From Auriscalpium vulgare (Eukaryota; Basidiomycota; Agaricomycetes; Russulales; Auriscalpiaceae): a stretch of DNA of 64,000 nucleotides. Below the pieces are notes generated by a model, which worked only from the letters and a program-made list of their open reading frames with translations, was not told the origin of the DNA and did no database searches. Location: positions 1,736,001 through 1,800,000 of the forward strand of contig JAHBBC010000007.1 of NCBI GenBank assembly GCA_019915015.1, written 5' to 3'. The translations under genes and the position numbers were made by a program. Below are positions 45,708-55,305 of this stretch, in pieces (the first letter of the stretch is position 1; the number at the start of each line of letters is the position of its first letter).

Positions 45708-47552
45708 ATGCCCTACGTCCGCTCTGCAGACTCGTCCGCGTCCCCCGTCTCCTTCTCCTCAGAGCGCGGCCCCGGCGCATTCGCCCCCCTCCACCAGCTC
45801 CCCCGCCGCACCCCCACCACCCGCCGCGCCCTCTTCCACATCGACAACGACGACGACCATGAGCCCTCCCCGCCCCCGTCCCCGCCCCTCAGGACCCCTG
45901 CCGACCTACCCGCCTCCCAGGCCCCACTAGCCGTCCCCTTCCCCACCTCCCCCGACGACTCCCCCACCGCACCCCCAAAAATAACCCGCACAGCTTCCGG
46001 CACGAACATCGTCCTCGCCAATGGCCGCCCCCTCAAGTCCTCTCTCAAGTCCTCCTCCTCCTCCTCCATCGCAGACGATTTCTTCGACCAACGTCCCCAC
46101 CACGCTCACACCCGCGCCCAGTCCATGCCCTCTACTCCTGCGTACGGCCCAAAGAATGTCCATTTCAAGGACAAAGATGAGGGCCTCGAATCTGTCCGCC
46201 TTTTCCGCCGCACCGGAAAGCCTCTCGCCGTCTCCCGCAATCCCGCCGACGATACCGAAACAGAGACAGAGACAGAGCCCGGCTTTCCCTTCCCGCTCAT
46301 CAGCGGCGCGCTCGGGTCTGGGCCGCCCCCCATCACCGAGATAGCCAGCGCGTCCCCCGTCCCCGCCGAGCACCCTCCGCCGTACGCTTGCATCCACGTT
46401 GAGAGTATCTCCCTTCCGCCTGCACGCCCACCCGTCCTCCGCGGCACCGTCCTCGTGCGCAACCTCGCCTTTGAGAAGCACGTAGGCGTCCGCTTCACCC
46501 TCGACGACTGGACCACCGTTTCTGAGGTCCTCGCGACGTACGCGGGGCCCGTTCAGCCGCGCGAGTCTCTCGCGGGCACCTCCACCGCGCGCATACCCCT
46601 CACCGTTGGCGATCTCGTCGGCACTGCACACGCGTGGGACCGCTTCGCGTTCGCCGTGCGCCTCGAAGATTACGAGGCTCGCCTCTTCACGCGCACCCTC
46701 TTCCTCGTCGCGCGCTTCACAGCCCCCGGCGTCGGCGAGTGGTGGGATAATAATGGCGGCGCGAACTACCGTGTCGCCTTCCGCGTCAAGGCAGTCGCCG
46801 CCCCTTCCCCGACCGCCCCGCGCGCAAGTACCGCCCCGTTCATGCTCAGCGCCGCGGCGGCCTCGCCCCCGCGCAACTCGCCGCACGATGCTCCCTTGCC
46901 GACGTTCGCAGCGTCGCGTCGCGCCGCGTCCTCGCCCGGTGGGCTCGGCGTCCGCCTCAACCTGCGCCACTACGCTGCGCCGACGCGCCCCACGCCCGTG
47001 CCTGTACTACCGACACGCCTCTCCGTCTCGAAGGACGCCCCGGGTGTGATGGGAGGCCGTGTCGTTGTCGGCGGGCAGCCCGCGACCATGGCACCCGAGA
47101 AGGAGAAGGAAAAGGAGGACGATGAGGGCTTCGGGACGGGCAGCGACGAGGAGGAGCGCGCGGTGGCCCAGGCCAGTGCGCGCCGGCTGCCGCCGCTGAC
47201 AGTGAACATATCCCCGCCAACGCCGACGAGCGGCGATGATACGCCAACGGCGCGCGCCCTCCCACCCTCACCACTTCAAACTGCGCAAGTGCAAACCCCG
47301 CGGCAGGCGTCTCCGCAGCTCGCACCGCGCTCAGCGATGTTCTCGCCGACATCCGTGTCGCCGGCGCTGCGCCCGGGCGATCTCCCCGCGGACGCGTCGA
47401 GCGTCGGCGACTCGACATACGCTGCGCTGCTGCGCGAGTGGTGCTTCGCACAGGGCGAGGGCACATCCGGCGCGGTTTCCTTCAAGCCCCCTAACACACC
47501 TACCGCGCCCGTGTGGGGTGGAGGGCCGATGGGGAGTGTCGGAGGCGCGTGA
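45708..47552 (+). CDS. CBM21-domain protein, probable glycogen-targeting regulatory subunit of protein phosphatase 1
   Basis: Intronless frame of 614 aa from the ATG at 45708 (MPYVRSADS); an upstream in-frame ATG at 45621 would add 29 residues that look like leader. The N-terminal half is low-complexity, with a PP1-docking RVxF-type motif KNVHFKD at about residue 149 followed by LESVRLFRRTGKP, as in Gac1/PPP1R3 proteins. The CBM21 glycogen-binding domain spans roughly residues 227-361: VLRGTVLVRNLAFEKHVGVRFTLDDW, WDRFAFAVRLEDYE, FLVARFTAPGVGEWWDNNGGANYRVAF, with the conserved WWDNN--NY signature. The C-terminal third is disordered. Known relatives bring PP1 to glycogen to activate glycogen synthase. 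Extremely GC-rich, with long antisense shadows. Confidence 0.87.
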   Translation: MPYVRSADSSASPVSFSSERGPGAFAPLHQLPRRTPTTRRALFHIDNDDDHEPSPPPSPPLRTPADLPASQAPLAVPFPTSPDDSPTAPPKITRTASGTNIVLANGRPLKSSLKSSSSSSIADDFFDQRPHHAHTRAQSMPSTPAYGPKNVHFKDKDEGLESVRLFRRTGKPLAVSRNPADDTETETETEPGFPFPLISGALGSGPPPITEIASASPVPAEHPPPYACIHVESISLPPARPPVLRGTVLVRNLAFEKHVGVRFTLDDWTTVSEVLATYAGPVQPRESLAGTSTARIPLTVGDLVGTAHAWDRFAFAVRLEDYEARLFTRTLFLVARFTAPGVGEWWDNNGGANYRVAFRVKAVAAPSPTAPRASTAPFMLSAAAASPPRNSPHDAPLPTFAASRRAASSPGGLGVRLNLRHYAAPTRPTPVPVLPTRLSVSKDAPGVMGGRVVVGGQPATMAPEKEKEKEDDEGFGTGSDEEERAVAQASARRLPPLTVNISPPTPTSGDDTPTARALPPSPLQTAQVQTPRQASPQLAPRSAMFSPTSVSPALRPGDLPADASSVGDSTYAALLREWCFAQGEGTSGAVSFKPPNTPTAPVWGGGPMGSVGGA

Positions 47553-48082
47553 TGACATTGGAATGGTGCGTTGTCTTTGGTTTGGTGTTATAGGCGATGC
47601 TGATGATGGTGTGCAGCGGTGCATTTTGATTTTTTTTAGATGCGTCTTCTTGACGATTCCCGCCGCGCTGCTTGGTTGGTGGCACAGGTCTGCGCCCTGA
47701 TCGCCACGAAACGCGCGCTCATATCGTCCCCCCTCCCCGCCACGCGCCCCTCCTGCGCGCCTTGCTTGTTTATCCATATCCTATCCTATCCTACCCTATC
47801 CGCCGCATACATATACACTACATCCGCACACAGCCCCGTCCACCTGGAACGTCCTACCCACGCACTCGCTCACGCATGCCCATGCATAGAACTCGTCTGG
47901 ATTGCCCGTCGGTCTTCACCCTCATTCATATTTCACGCTCTCTACTCGGTCTTGAATTTGGGTTTTTTTAAACCTTGTGTACTCACTCACTCACGCGTCT
48001 GTGTAAGAGTAGCTGCTGCCTGTCAAAAGCCACCCCACCGTGCCGCACCCCCTAGCCTAGCCTCTTGTCCATATGTCCTCCA
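47553..48082. other. 3' flank of the CBM21 gene
   Basis: About 530 bases with T-rich tracts (47628-47638) and the tandem 'tatcctatcctaccctatcc' near 47776-47800. No gene is recognised. It ends at the target duplication of the transposon. Confidence 0.45.
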
Positions 48083-48090
48083 TCTGATCC
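48083..48090. repeat. Target site duplication, left copy
   Basis: TCTGATCC immediately outside the left inverted repeat, identical to the right copy. Confidence 0.92.
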
Positions 48091-48122
48091 AGGACCCCCG
48101 TAACTCATGCCAGGGGTATGAT
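48091..48122 (+). repeat. Left terminal inverted repeat
   Basis: 32 bp beginning AGGACCCCCGTAACTCAT and ending AGGGGTATGAT. It matches the reverse complement of the right end at 31 of 32 positions (T against C at position 18). Confidence 0.92.
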
Positions 48123-48222
48123 CCGCCAAACGGGGTCAACTACCATTTTTTTTTGCGGCTCGCGACCCCTTCCAGCTACCATTCGCCCCTCAGACCTCCG
48201 TTTGGGGTCCGTAGCTACCACG
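48123..48222 (+). repeat. Left subterminal motif cluster (CTACC x3)
   Basis: CTACC occurs at 48140, 48176 and 48215, each preceded by A(A/G), in one orientation. Together with four more at the right end it is a candidate transposase-binding array. Confidence 0.55.
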
Positions 48223-48329
48223 GATAGGATCATAGCTTCAAAAAAATCGTAGTTTATTGTAAAAAGCTCCGCTTTGCGTGCAGGCAGGAGGGGATGTACT
48301 ACGGATGCGCAGAGGCCTGTCAAACTGAC

Positions 48330-51300
48330 CTATTCATCTGGTTCATCGTCACCCGCCTGTTCAAGACCCGCCTTGACCCTCCCACTAAGCTCCTTGATAG
48401 CACGAGCGATATTCGCGACGTTCTGCTTGAGGGCGACATAGCACGCGCCATCAGATTTTACCAAAGCTAGTGTTGAGCCCGAGGTTTGGAGGGGATGGTC
48501 GAGGGCATACAGGAAGTAGGACGGTTTCAGGAAGGCGAACCGAGGGATCTTGCTAGGATCGGCGAGGGAGAATTGGTTGTGTCGGACCGGCTTGAACAGT
48601 CTCACAGCGATGTAAGAAAGAGCGGTGATGCGAGACGTGTCCGAAGCCCAACCATGTTTGCCGTTCTTACCGGCCGACTTCTCGTACATGGTCAGGACTA
48701 ACCAGCCATCAGCGCATGCCGAGTCATGTTGAAGATTACGACGCACCTTCTGCAAGGCAGATTGCCTCATCAACAAGAACCAAGCCATAAGAAGGCGGCA
48801 TGCCAGTGTGAGCAGCGTAGAGGTGTTTGAGCGGCGTGACATTGGCCGAGTGTGCGACCTTGGGGACGTGATGCTTTGCGAAGATCGCTGCTCGCCTCCG
48901 TTCAGCCTGGCGGACGTCAATACCATGTATGTGCACTCATACAACACTAGCAGACGCACCTGATACGATGCATTTGCAGCGACCTCAGCCGCGTTTGCAG
49001 CCGTCCCTGGTGCAGGAGCAACAGCTTCTTCGCCGTTGATTGCTCCGTCTCGACCGCCCGCAGCTGGCTGCCGCCAGCGCATCGACCGACCCGCGCCCGT
49101 GGTAACACCGCGCTCTGTAACACCGCGCTCTTCTTGACGCTTGAGAACATCCTTGACCAACTGCAGAAGGCGTTTTTTCTCGGAGAGCGTTGACTGGGCG
49201 GGTGGACCGTTATCAGAGGAAGGTGGTAGATCTTCCGAGGACTTGAAGGCCTTTGTTCGGACACCTTTCTCAGCCTGTCTGGTATGATGCGACCGGCGGA
49301 TGACTGCGAGCTGTTCGAGATCGAATTCAGCAGAGATCACTGTGTCCTGGAAGGTCCTGCGCTCGTCGGGGTCGGACACAGCAGGGAGCGACTGGGCGAG
49401 GATCTTCCCTATATGTGCAGCGTCTTTGCGTGTTGCATCCGCTGTGTCTTCAGGCAATTGCAGTCTAGTAATGTGAGGGTTAGACTCTGTAAGATCTATC
49501 GGCGGTGAGAGGAGGACAAAACACGAACATGTCGACAGTGCTCTGGACGCATAAGGCAGCTGCTGCGCAAGTCAAATCGTTCAACTGCTGGTCGAAGACC
49601 GCACCAACTCCGTCTGCATTCTCTGCCTTCTTCAACCCATTTTCAATCTGGAGCATCTCGGGCTCGTCTTCGTCCATCTCAGGACCCTCGTCTTCGGAAT
49701 CGGACTGGCCATAGATTGCATCCCAAGCCTCCTGCGAATACCAACTCGACAACGATGGGAATGCGCGAACACGGTGAGCTTGATTCTGCAATTTGTCCAG
49801 AAAATCCGGGTCTAGTACGAGAGCGTCCCACAGATTCGCTGCCTCCGAATGGGCCTGTTGTGTTGCTTGCTCAATGTCGTGATCAGAAGGGAATGTGGAG
49901 AGGGCATGGAGGTCGAGATGTCGATTGTCGGTATAGGTATGATTGTATCCATTCGCTCTTTCCTTGCCCTCAGATGTCTTTGCAAGGAAGAGATGCTCGC
50001 GCAAGCGGACTGAGAGCTTCGGAATCATATGATAGAAGTCTTGCAAGGTGAAGTCCTTCACAAGCTGTCGACAAATGCCGAAGACATGCTCACAGACTTC
50101 GGTTGATAGAAGCCAGGGCAGCAATGGGTATCTGCCGTCGAGGTGGTCCCGATAGATGATCACCAACTGAAGGAAACCAACGACTAGGAAGTTTGTGATG
50201 TCGCGTGCCTCGGGAGATATGAAGTGTTGAGCTTTTCGGTAGCCCGCGATGTCCATGAAGTCGGTCCACATTTCCATGAAGAAGTGCGCACGCAGCACCA
50301 TGCGAACACGTTCGATAATTGGGATCGATCGATTCTGGTATGCATCCACGAGCTCTCCAAACACAAAGAGGTAGATAATCGAGCCGACCATTTCACGATG
50401 CTCGTTGGTGAACCATGCTAGCGTATGACCGGAGAAGAGACGGGTCGCAGCATTGTCGTCTTGTCGATCAAGTTTCTCGACATCCCTCCGAAACAATGTC
50501 CCTGTTGCTTCAATTGCTGCAAGGCGGAAGTGGCTGTACGACGTCGTATAGCTGCCCAAAGTAAGTATCCGGGCACCTGAGAATGCGTTGTTCCGGTACG
50601 TCTTGCGCCCATGGTTCGAATCTTGAATGAGTGCGACAGGCTGTCGCCCTGCGCCGATGAGAGGAATGTGGAGGTTGATGTCACGATGTGAGCGAATAGG
50701 GTGCCTGAGGGTGTAGTCAATGTACGCAACGGCGTGAGCGACCAGGAGACGTTGAAGGGAGCGCTCGACAGCCGTGCCGTCTGCGGCGTAGGATACAACG
50801 TTGATCTTGCGGGAGAGAAGGCCATTCAATATTAATTCCAGGTGGACGAACAGTTGCTCCGCCGAGTTTGACTCTGAGATAGGGAGCGCCGCAACGACGA
50901 TAGTCGGAACGCCGGGAAGAGGGATCTGGAGGGTCCATACGCGTATCTGGCATGTGTCGGTGAGCTGCATGCCTCCGAAGTATTCGTAGAACTCATACCT
51001 TCTTAGCCTTCTCGATCTTCCTGGTGCGGATGAGGGCATCGAGTGTGTTGATGTCGCTCACGACGACGGGATCGCCAGGACTCCCTAGAAGCACGTAGCA
51101 CTTTCGTATTGGGTCCCAGTGAGGCCTCAAAGACTCTAGCAGCTTCGTATCATCACATGCGAGGCCAACGGGACCCACAAGGTAGTCCAATGATTTCAGC
51201 CGTTCGTAGATAAATTCAAATGTTGCCTCTGTGATGCCGATGGGAAACTGCACTTCGTGCGCACGACGTTTCCTTCGGGTCATTTATCAGTCAATTGTAT

Positions 51301-51572
51301 CAATGCAATCTTGTAAACACTGACTGGAGTGTCCGTTCTGCGGGTACGGGTAGCACATTCATCATGGATTCATATGCTCGCGGGCTTAAGACGTGGATAA
51401 TTTGCGCCCACTCCAATGTCATGGCTGAATATCGCATGCCGTTCAAAGGGACACCTCGTTCTTCTAAATCTTTCTTCTTGACGAGATCGTTCATCAAGGC
51501 GACAAACAAGGAATTGCCATGCTTGCCCTCGATAACGCCTCTTGCGAAGACTAGGCATGCACTATGAGGGTT
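48330..51572 (-). CDS. Transposon protein, C-terminal part: RNase-H-like transposase
   Basis: Exons 51572-51323, 51272-50999, 50946-~49525 and three smaller ones ending at 48330 (stop), probably continuous with the protease part because the splice phases fit. Candidate catalytic acids: Asp in GLACDDTKLLESL, Asp in VVSYAADGTAVERSL, and Glu in LLSTEVCEHVFGICRQL, the last in the (S/T)E-x-x-EHxFG context typical of a large group of agaricomycete transposases. Helical insertions separate the second Asp and the Glu (HTLAWFTNEHREMV, FFMEMWTDFMD). The end is a basic/alanine-rich domain with ALSYIAVRLFKPVRH. The junction near 49525-49470 is uncertain. No stop codons interrupt the main exon, so activity is plausible. 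Confidence 0.78.
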
Positions 51573-51611
51573 CTGTGCAGACAATGATCAGAAGCTGTAA
51601 CGTGGGGATAC

Positions 51612-54600
51612 TATGAACTTGAAGCTACTGACATCTTCGTATGCCTCCAGAAGAGGTGCAAGGTCGGGATGAGTAAGAGCATATCGATGGAGGGCCTGTA
51701 TGTCGTCTTTCTGAGCATGATTGGGGGTGAAGCGGCGATTCTTAGGCTCGGGGACTGGCTTGCGAGTCGCATTCTGGAATACGTGGACATGCAGCAGAGC
51801 GAGGCAGTTGACACAAGTAACATCCTCAGTTGACTCTTCCGGCACCCTTACAGTGCGAAGACAATCTGTCGCAAGGACATGAAGGGGAGGCGACCGATAG
51901 TTCTTCCACTGCCACCGATGCTCTTGCTCCGTGTCGACTACTTGCTTTCTGGCCTTATCCAACGAACGATAATCTGGTGCCGAATACAACTCTAACGCCA
52001 AATCGGCGAGGGAAGGCCCGCCGCCCCCGCCGTATGGTGTGCGCTCCAAATATTGACGCACACGAGCGTATTTTGCTGCGCGAAGTCCGAAACAAGGACG
52101 ATCTATCATTCTCGGAGCGGGGGCCTGCGTCGATGAGGTTGATGCCCAGATGTGGCCCAGTGTATGTGATCGCATTGTGCCCTTGCAAACTTTCTGGTGC
52201 TGTTTGAATGCCTTGGTGTGATACGCCCCAGTCATAAGCATGTACTTGTTGCATCGAGAGCATCGGACCTTCCGAACATCGTCTAGACAGAACTCGGCCA
52301 TGTCGTCAAGCGCAAGGATTTTCTCCTTGAATTTGGTATACGCCTTTGAGTTGTCGTCCCTACCGCGTTTGACGAAGGAATTGGCCAGGCGCGTGCTGAT
52401 TGCTCCAGACGATGGCCCAACATCAGCGCTTGCGGTGCTTGCAGACACGGTAGCAATGACATCCTTATTCTTTCCCTTGGGCGCGAAGAACGGATGAATG
52501 GGCCCAGGGACAGTGCGTGTGCGTTTTGCAGGATGGATAGGCGCCTGAGCCTCTGAGTCGTGGTCAGATTGAGCGCTTGTTGCTTCACTCGCGCTCGCAG
52601 CCGTCTTGTCGTCTGCGCTCGAGCTCCCTTTCCTCCGCCTTTTCAGTAAGCCCCGCGCAGCCTTCAGTGTCGTCCCAATGGAACTGATGATCTTCTTAGA
52701 TGCCCTTGACAGTCGACTTCCATCGGATGCGCAATCCTCCGCCTCACTTCCCACCGACGACACCCTTCTTGACGACATTGACGCAGCATCAGAAGTCCCA
52801 TTTTCCAAATGGCTTCTCCATTCTGTGATACTGCCAGGCCCATCCTGGTCCAGCATTCCACCACGCGGAACTGGTGGGAGATCATCGTCGACAGTGGATG
52901 GAGAGAGCAACGACCGGCCGTATGCGCAGCTGGTATCGGTGGTATCGGGCATAGGTATGTCGTCGCAGTCGCTGTCATAGCCACTAGCAGATGCAAGTAC
53001 TGAATATGATGATGTAGGAGAAGGTGGCATTGACAGAGGTGGAATTGACGGATCGTATTTGCTGCCTTCGTCCATGTCTCCGCGTCGCCCCATCTGCTTT
53101 TCTTCCACCTCTGGACTGAATCCTTCAAGTAGACATTCAGCATCTCTGGTCGACTCGCCGGGTTCGGAAGCTTGAGGATTTAGAAGGTGGGCCATCCCGC
53201 GAGGGATATGATGCGCAACAGGCTCATCGCGTCCGGCGCCGCCTGTCACAGCATCAGACCGTCGCTGATGACTTGATACCTGCGCAGAGCACCTGAGTAT
53301 CGTCGTCCTCATGTCGCTAATGAGCAAAATATAGCGTACCGATTGAATATGGTCGGCAGCGAGCCTCTCGAACCACGCCAACCGTTCGACGTGGCGCCTT
53401 GAATCATCCCAAAGCTGCCAGCCCAGTGTTTCGTGTGCGACCGCATTCACGGCGATCACGCCACACGATACGTGATCTGTCTGTCTCGCTGTCGTAAGCG
53501 ACTGTCCCTCCCACTTGTACTCAATGCCGAATTTGACACGCGTCCACCAGAGCAATTTCTTCTCGATGTCTTTAGGCAGGCGCAGTCCCTGATGGTAAAG
53601 GCCGTCGCCTTGTTTCACAGGAATGGTAAGATTGCATTCCCATTGGCGACATAGTAACGTACTCACCATAGGATATTGTTTCCGCTTGACCGTCGATCTT
53701 CACGACAACAAAATGCTTGTATTTGGCGAGGAAAACAGGGAAGAGGAGTACCTTCCTATGGGTGCGCAGATCGTCTTCAATTCTCTTGAGGTAACGAGGT
53801 GAGTCGGGGAACAGGTCTTCTATTACTGTGATCTTTGAAATTGCATTCCAGAACTCGTGTCCGGCGATCTCGAAGTTGTTGGCAATTCCTGGCGTGCTCC
53901 GAACGCGGCTTCTCAACCACATGAGCATCATGTCAACGATGGTGTCGGTGAGAAGGCCGTCTGATAACAGCGGAGCAAGGGCTGATGTTGTCGTAAATGT
54001 GGCGGCACCGGGTATCATGAGTTGCTGGCGCCAGGGAAGCGAGTGGATAAGAGCAACAGTGCGTTCGCTTTCCATAGAACCGTCAGCGACTTGTAGCAGC
54101 CACCGCACGCTCGCCGTCCACGTCTCCTGTGCCAGGAGGACCGTACGCATCCGTTGCCAGTAAGTGATCATCCACAGCGGGGATGCACCACTTGCATATC
54201 GTGGGTCCATGATTGATTGTGCGCCATCCAGGATGGCCTGCGGTGCGAGTGCAGCAAGCTTGTCCACGAAGGCATCCGTAGGAAGGCTTCGTGATTTTGT
54301 AAGTGTGGTTATGGGGAAGACTGCCACGTCATGGCTAAAAACAGCTTTGGTTGAGGGGTGTATGAGCTGCTGATCGCGACGAGGGAGTGGTGTAGATACG
54401 AAGGAATGAACATCCTCGGTGCCGCTGGGGAGCAAAGAAGTCTCGGGAGCGTTGGGAATCCTGAGGAGCTGCTCGATGTAGGCCAGCAGCTCCGGCGGTG
54501 GGTTCTGGGGATAGCTTTTGCCTTGCGAGATCCATAATTCGGGACGGAACATAGGTATTTCATCGTCGTTGTAGATTGTGATGGACTCATCCATTGGCAC
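51612..54600 (-). CDS. Transposon protein, N-terminal part: Ulp1-like cysteine protease plus zinc-finger region
   Basis: Exons 54600-53667, 53608-53340 and 53279-51612, then on into the transposase exons. The first part (about 300 aa) is unfamiliar. Next comes a protease-like segment: catalytic His in KYKHFVVVKID, Asp in ISYGDGL (formed across the first intron) and Cys in DHVSCGVIAVN. The spacing resembles the C48/Ulp1 SUMO-protease fold. A Ser/Pro-rich disordered stretch follows, with a basic KR cluster, then RCSRCNKYM-(x)n-HTKAFKQHQKVC, a CxxC-H-C zinc-finger candidate for DNA binding, and a second Cys/His cluster (CVNCLALLHVHVF). The reading frame continues upstream of the first ATG to about 54725 without a stop and includes CFFCAAHH, so the true start may be an upstream exon or may be lost. 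Confidence 0.75.
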
Positions 54601-54778
54601 GATGCCGGGATGGCTGCGAGGGTGATGCGCTGCACAGAAGAAGCAGGTTCGGTCCGAGGCGTTGTCGTAGAATGTCGTACGCAGCAGGCCACGTAAATTT
54701 CTACCTAATGTCTCAACTTGTACGAATTATACCGGTAATTATGGGGTCAAAATCTTCTGCCGCCAGTACTTAGTCCAA

Positions 54779-54912
54779 CTACCTCTGTGATCAGACATCG
54801 GTTCACCGCGCCCCTAACTACCACCATCAGGATCATACTTTTGCCCCAAATTCTAGCCCCCAGCTACCTCAGACCCCTCAGAGCTTCCGGCGCAAAGCGC
54901 CGTCTAGCTACC
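54779..54912 (+). repeat. Right subterminal motif cluster (CTACC x4)
   Basis: CTACC occurs at 54779, 54818, 54864 and 54908, each preceded by A(A/G), in the same orientation as the left cluster. Because the ends are inverted, the motif faces inward at one end and outward at the other. Confidence 0.55.
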
Positions 54913-54920
54913 GTGCGAAA

Positions 54921-54952
54921 ATCATACCCCTGGCGTGAGTTACGGGGGTCCT
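54921..54952 (-). repeat. Right terminal inverted repeat
   Basis: Reverse complement begins AGGACCCCCGTAACTCAC; partner of 48091-48122. Confidence 0.92.
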
Positions 54953-54960
54953 TCTGATCC
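54953..54960. repeat. Target site duplication, right copy
   Basis: TCTGATCC immediately outside the right inverted repeat, identical to the left copy. Confidence 0.92.
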
Positions 54961-55305
54961 CCGCAATCTCTTGCACGCATTTACCCGTCCCGGATCCCAC
55001 CGTCTTTCCTTACAATTCAATCTGATTTCGTTCTGCACGTCACCTGGACGTCCACAGCACATACACGCCGCATGCGACCTGGGTGGATTCTAGATATCTG
55101 ACTGGATCGTGTTATCTTATTACGCTCTGCTGTTGTATGTAGGCCATTGGCACAAGACGCGATGGGTGACGACCTCAGAGGCCAAAGCGTCGGGCTTACA
55201 TGCCTGTTCTGGCGCCATTATTATGCTGCGCTCGGATCACTCGCGGTTCACGCGCAACATTGTGGCGCTTTGTCTCTTTTTTCCTCGCCGAGCACATCGC
55301 CCACC
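54961..55305. other. Spacer between transposon and carboxypeptidase relic
   Basis: 345 bases, no gene recognised. It may contain the former promoter of the dead carboxypeptidase. Confidence 0.4.

Larger units (their letters stand above)
48091..54952 (-). mobile_element. Complete DNA transposon, 6862 bp, with TIRs, 8-bp target duplication, Ulp1-like protease and transposase
   Basis: The left end (48091-48122) and right end (54921-54952) form a 32-bp terminal inverted repeat, starting AGGACCCCCGTAACTCA, with one mismatch. It is flanked on both sides by TCTGATCC. Inside, one strand codes for a protease/zinc-finger region and a transposase region, probably as one long spliced gene. Three and four copies of the motif CTACC lie in the left and right subterminal zones. 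An 8-bp duplication is shared by the hAT, Mutator-like, P and Kyakuja-Dileera-Zisupton groups. The combination with a C48-type protease leads me to suspect the last of these, but I cannot settle it. Long frames without nonsense breaks and near-identical ends suggest recent insertion. It landed between the CBM21 gene and the dead carboxypeptidase. Confidence 0.9.

Noticed and set aside
45927..46970. A 347-codon minus-strand frame
   Set aside because: Exactly antisense to the CBM21 gene, Gly/Glu/Arg-rich, no domain or splice pattern.
48330..54600. A TET/JBP dioxygenase gene carried by the transposon, as reported for some fungal elements
   Set aside because: I looked for the HxD...H iron site and found no supporting segment. 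The cargo seen is a protease-like and zinc-finger region.
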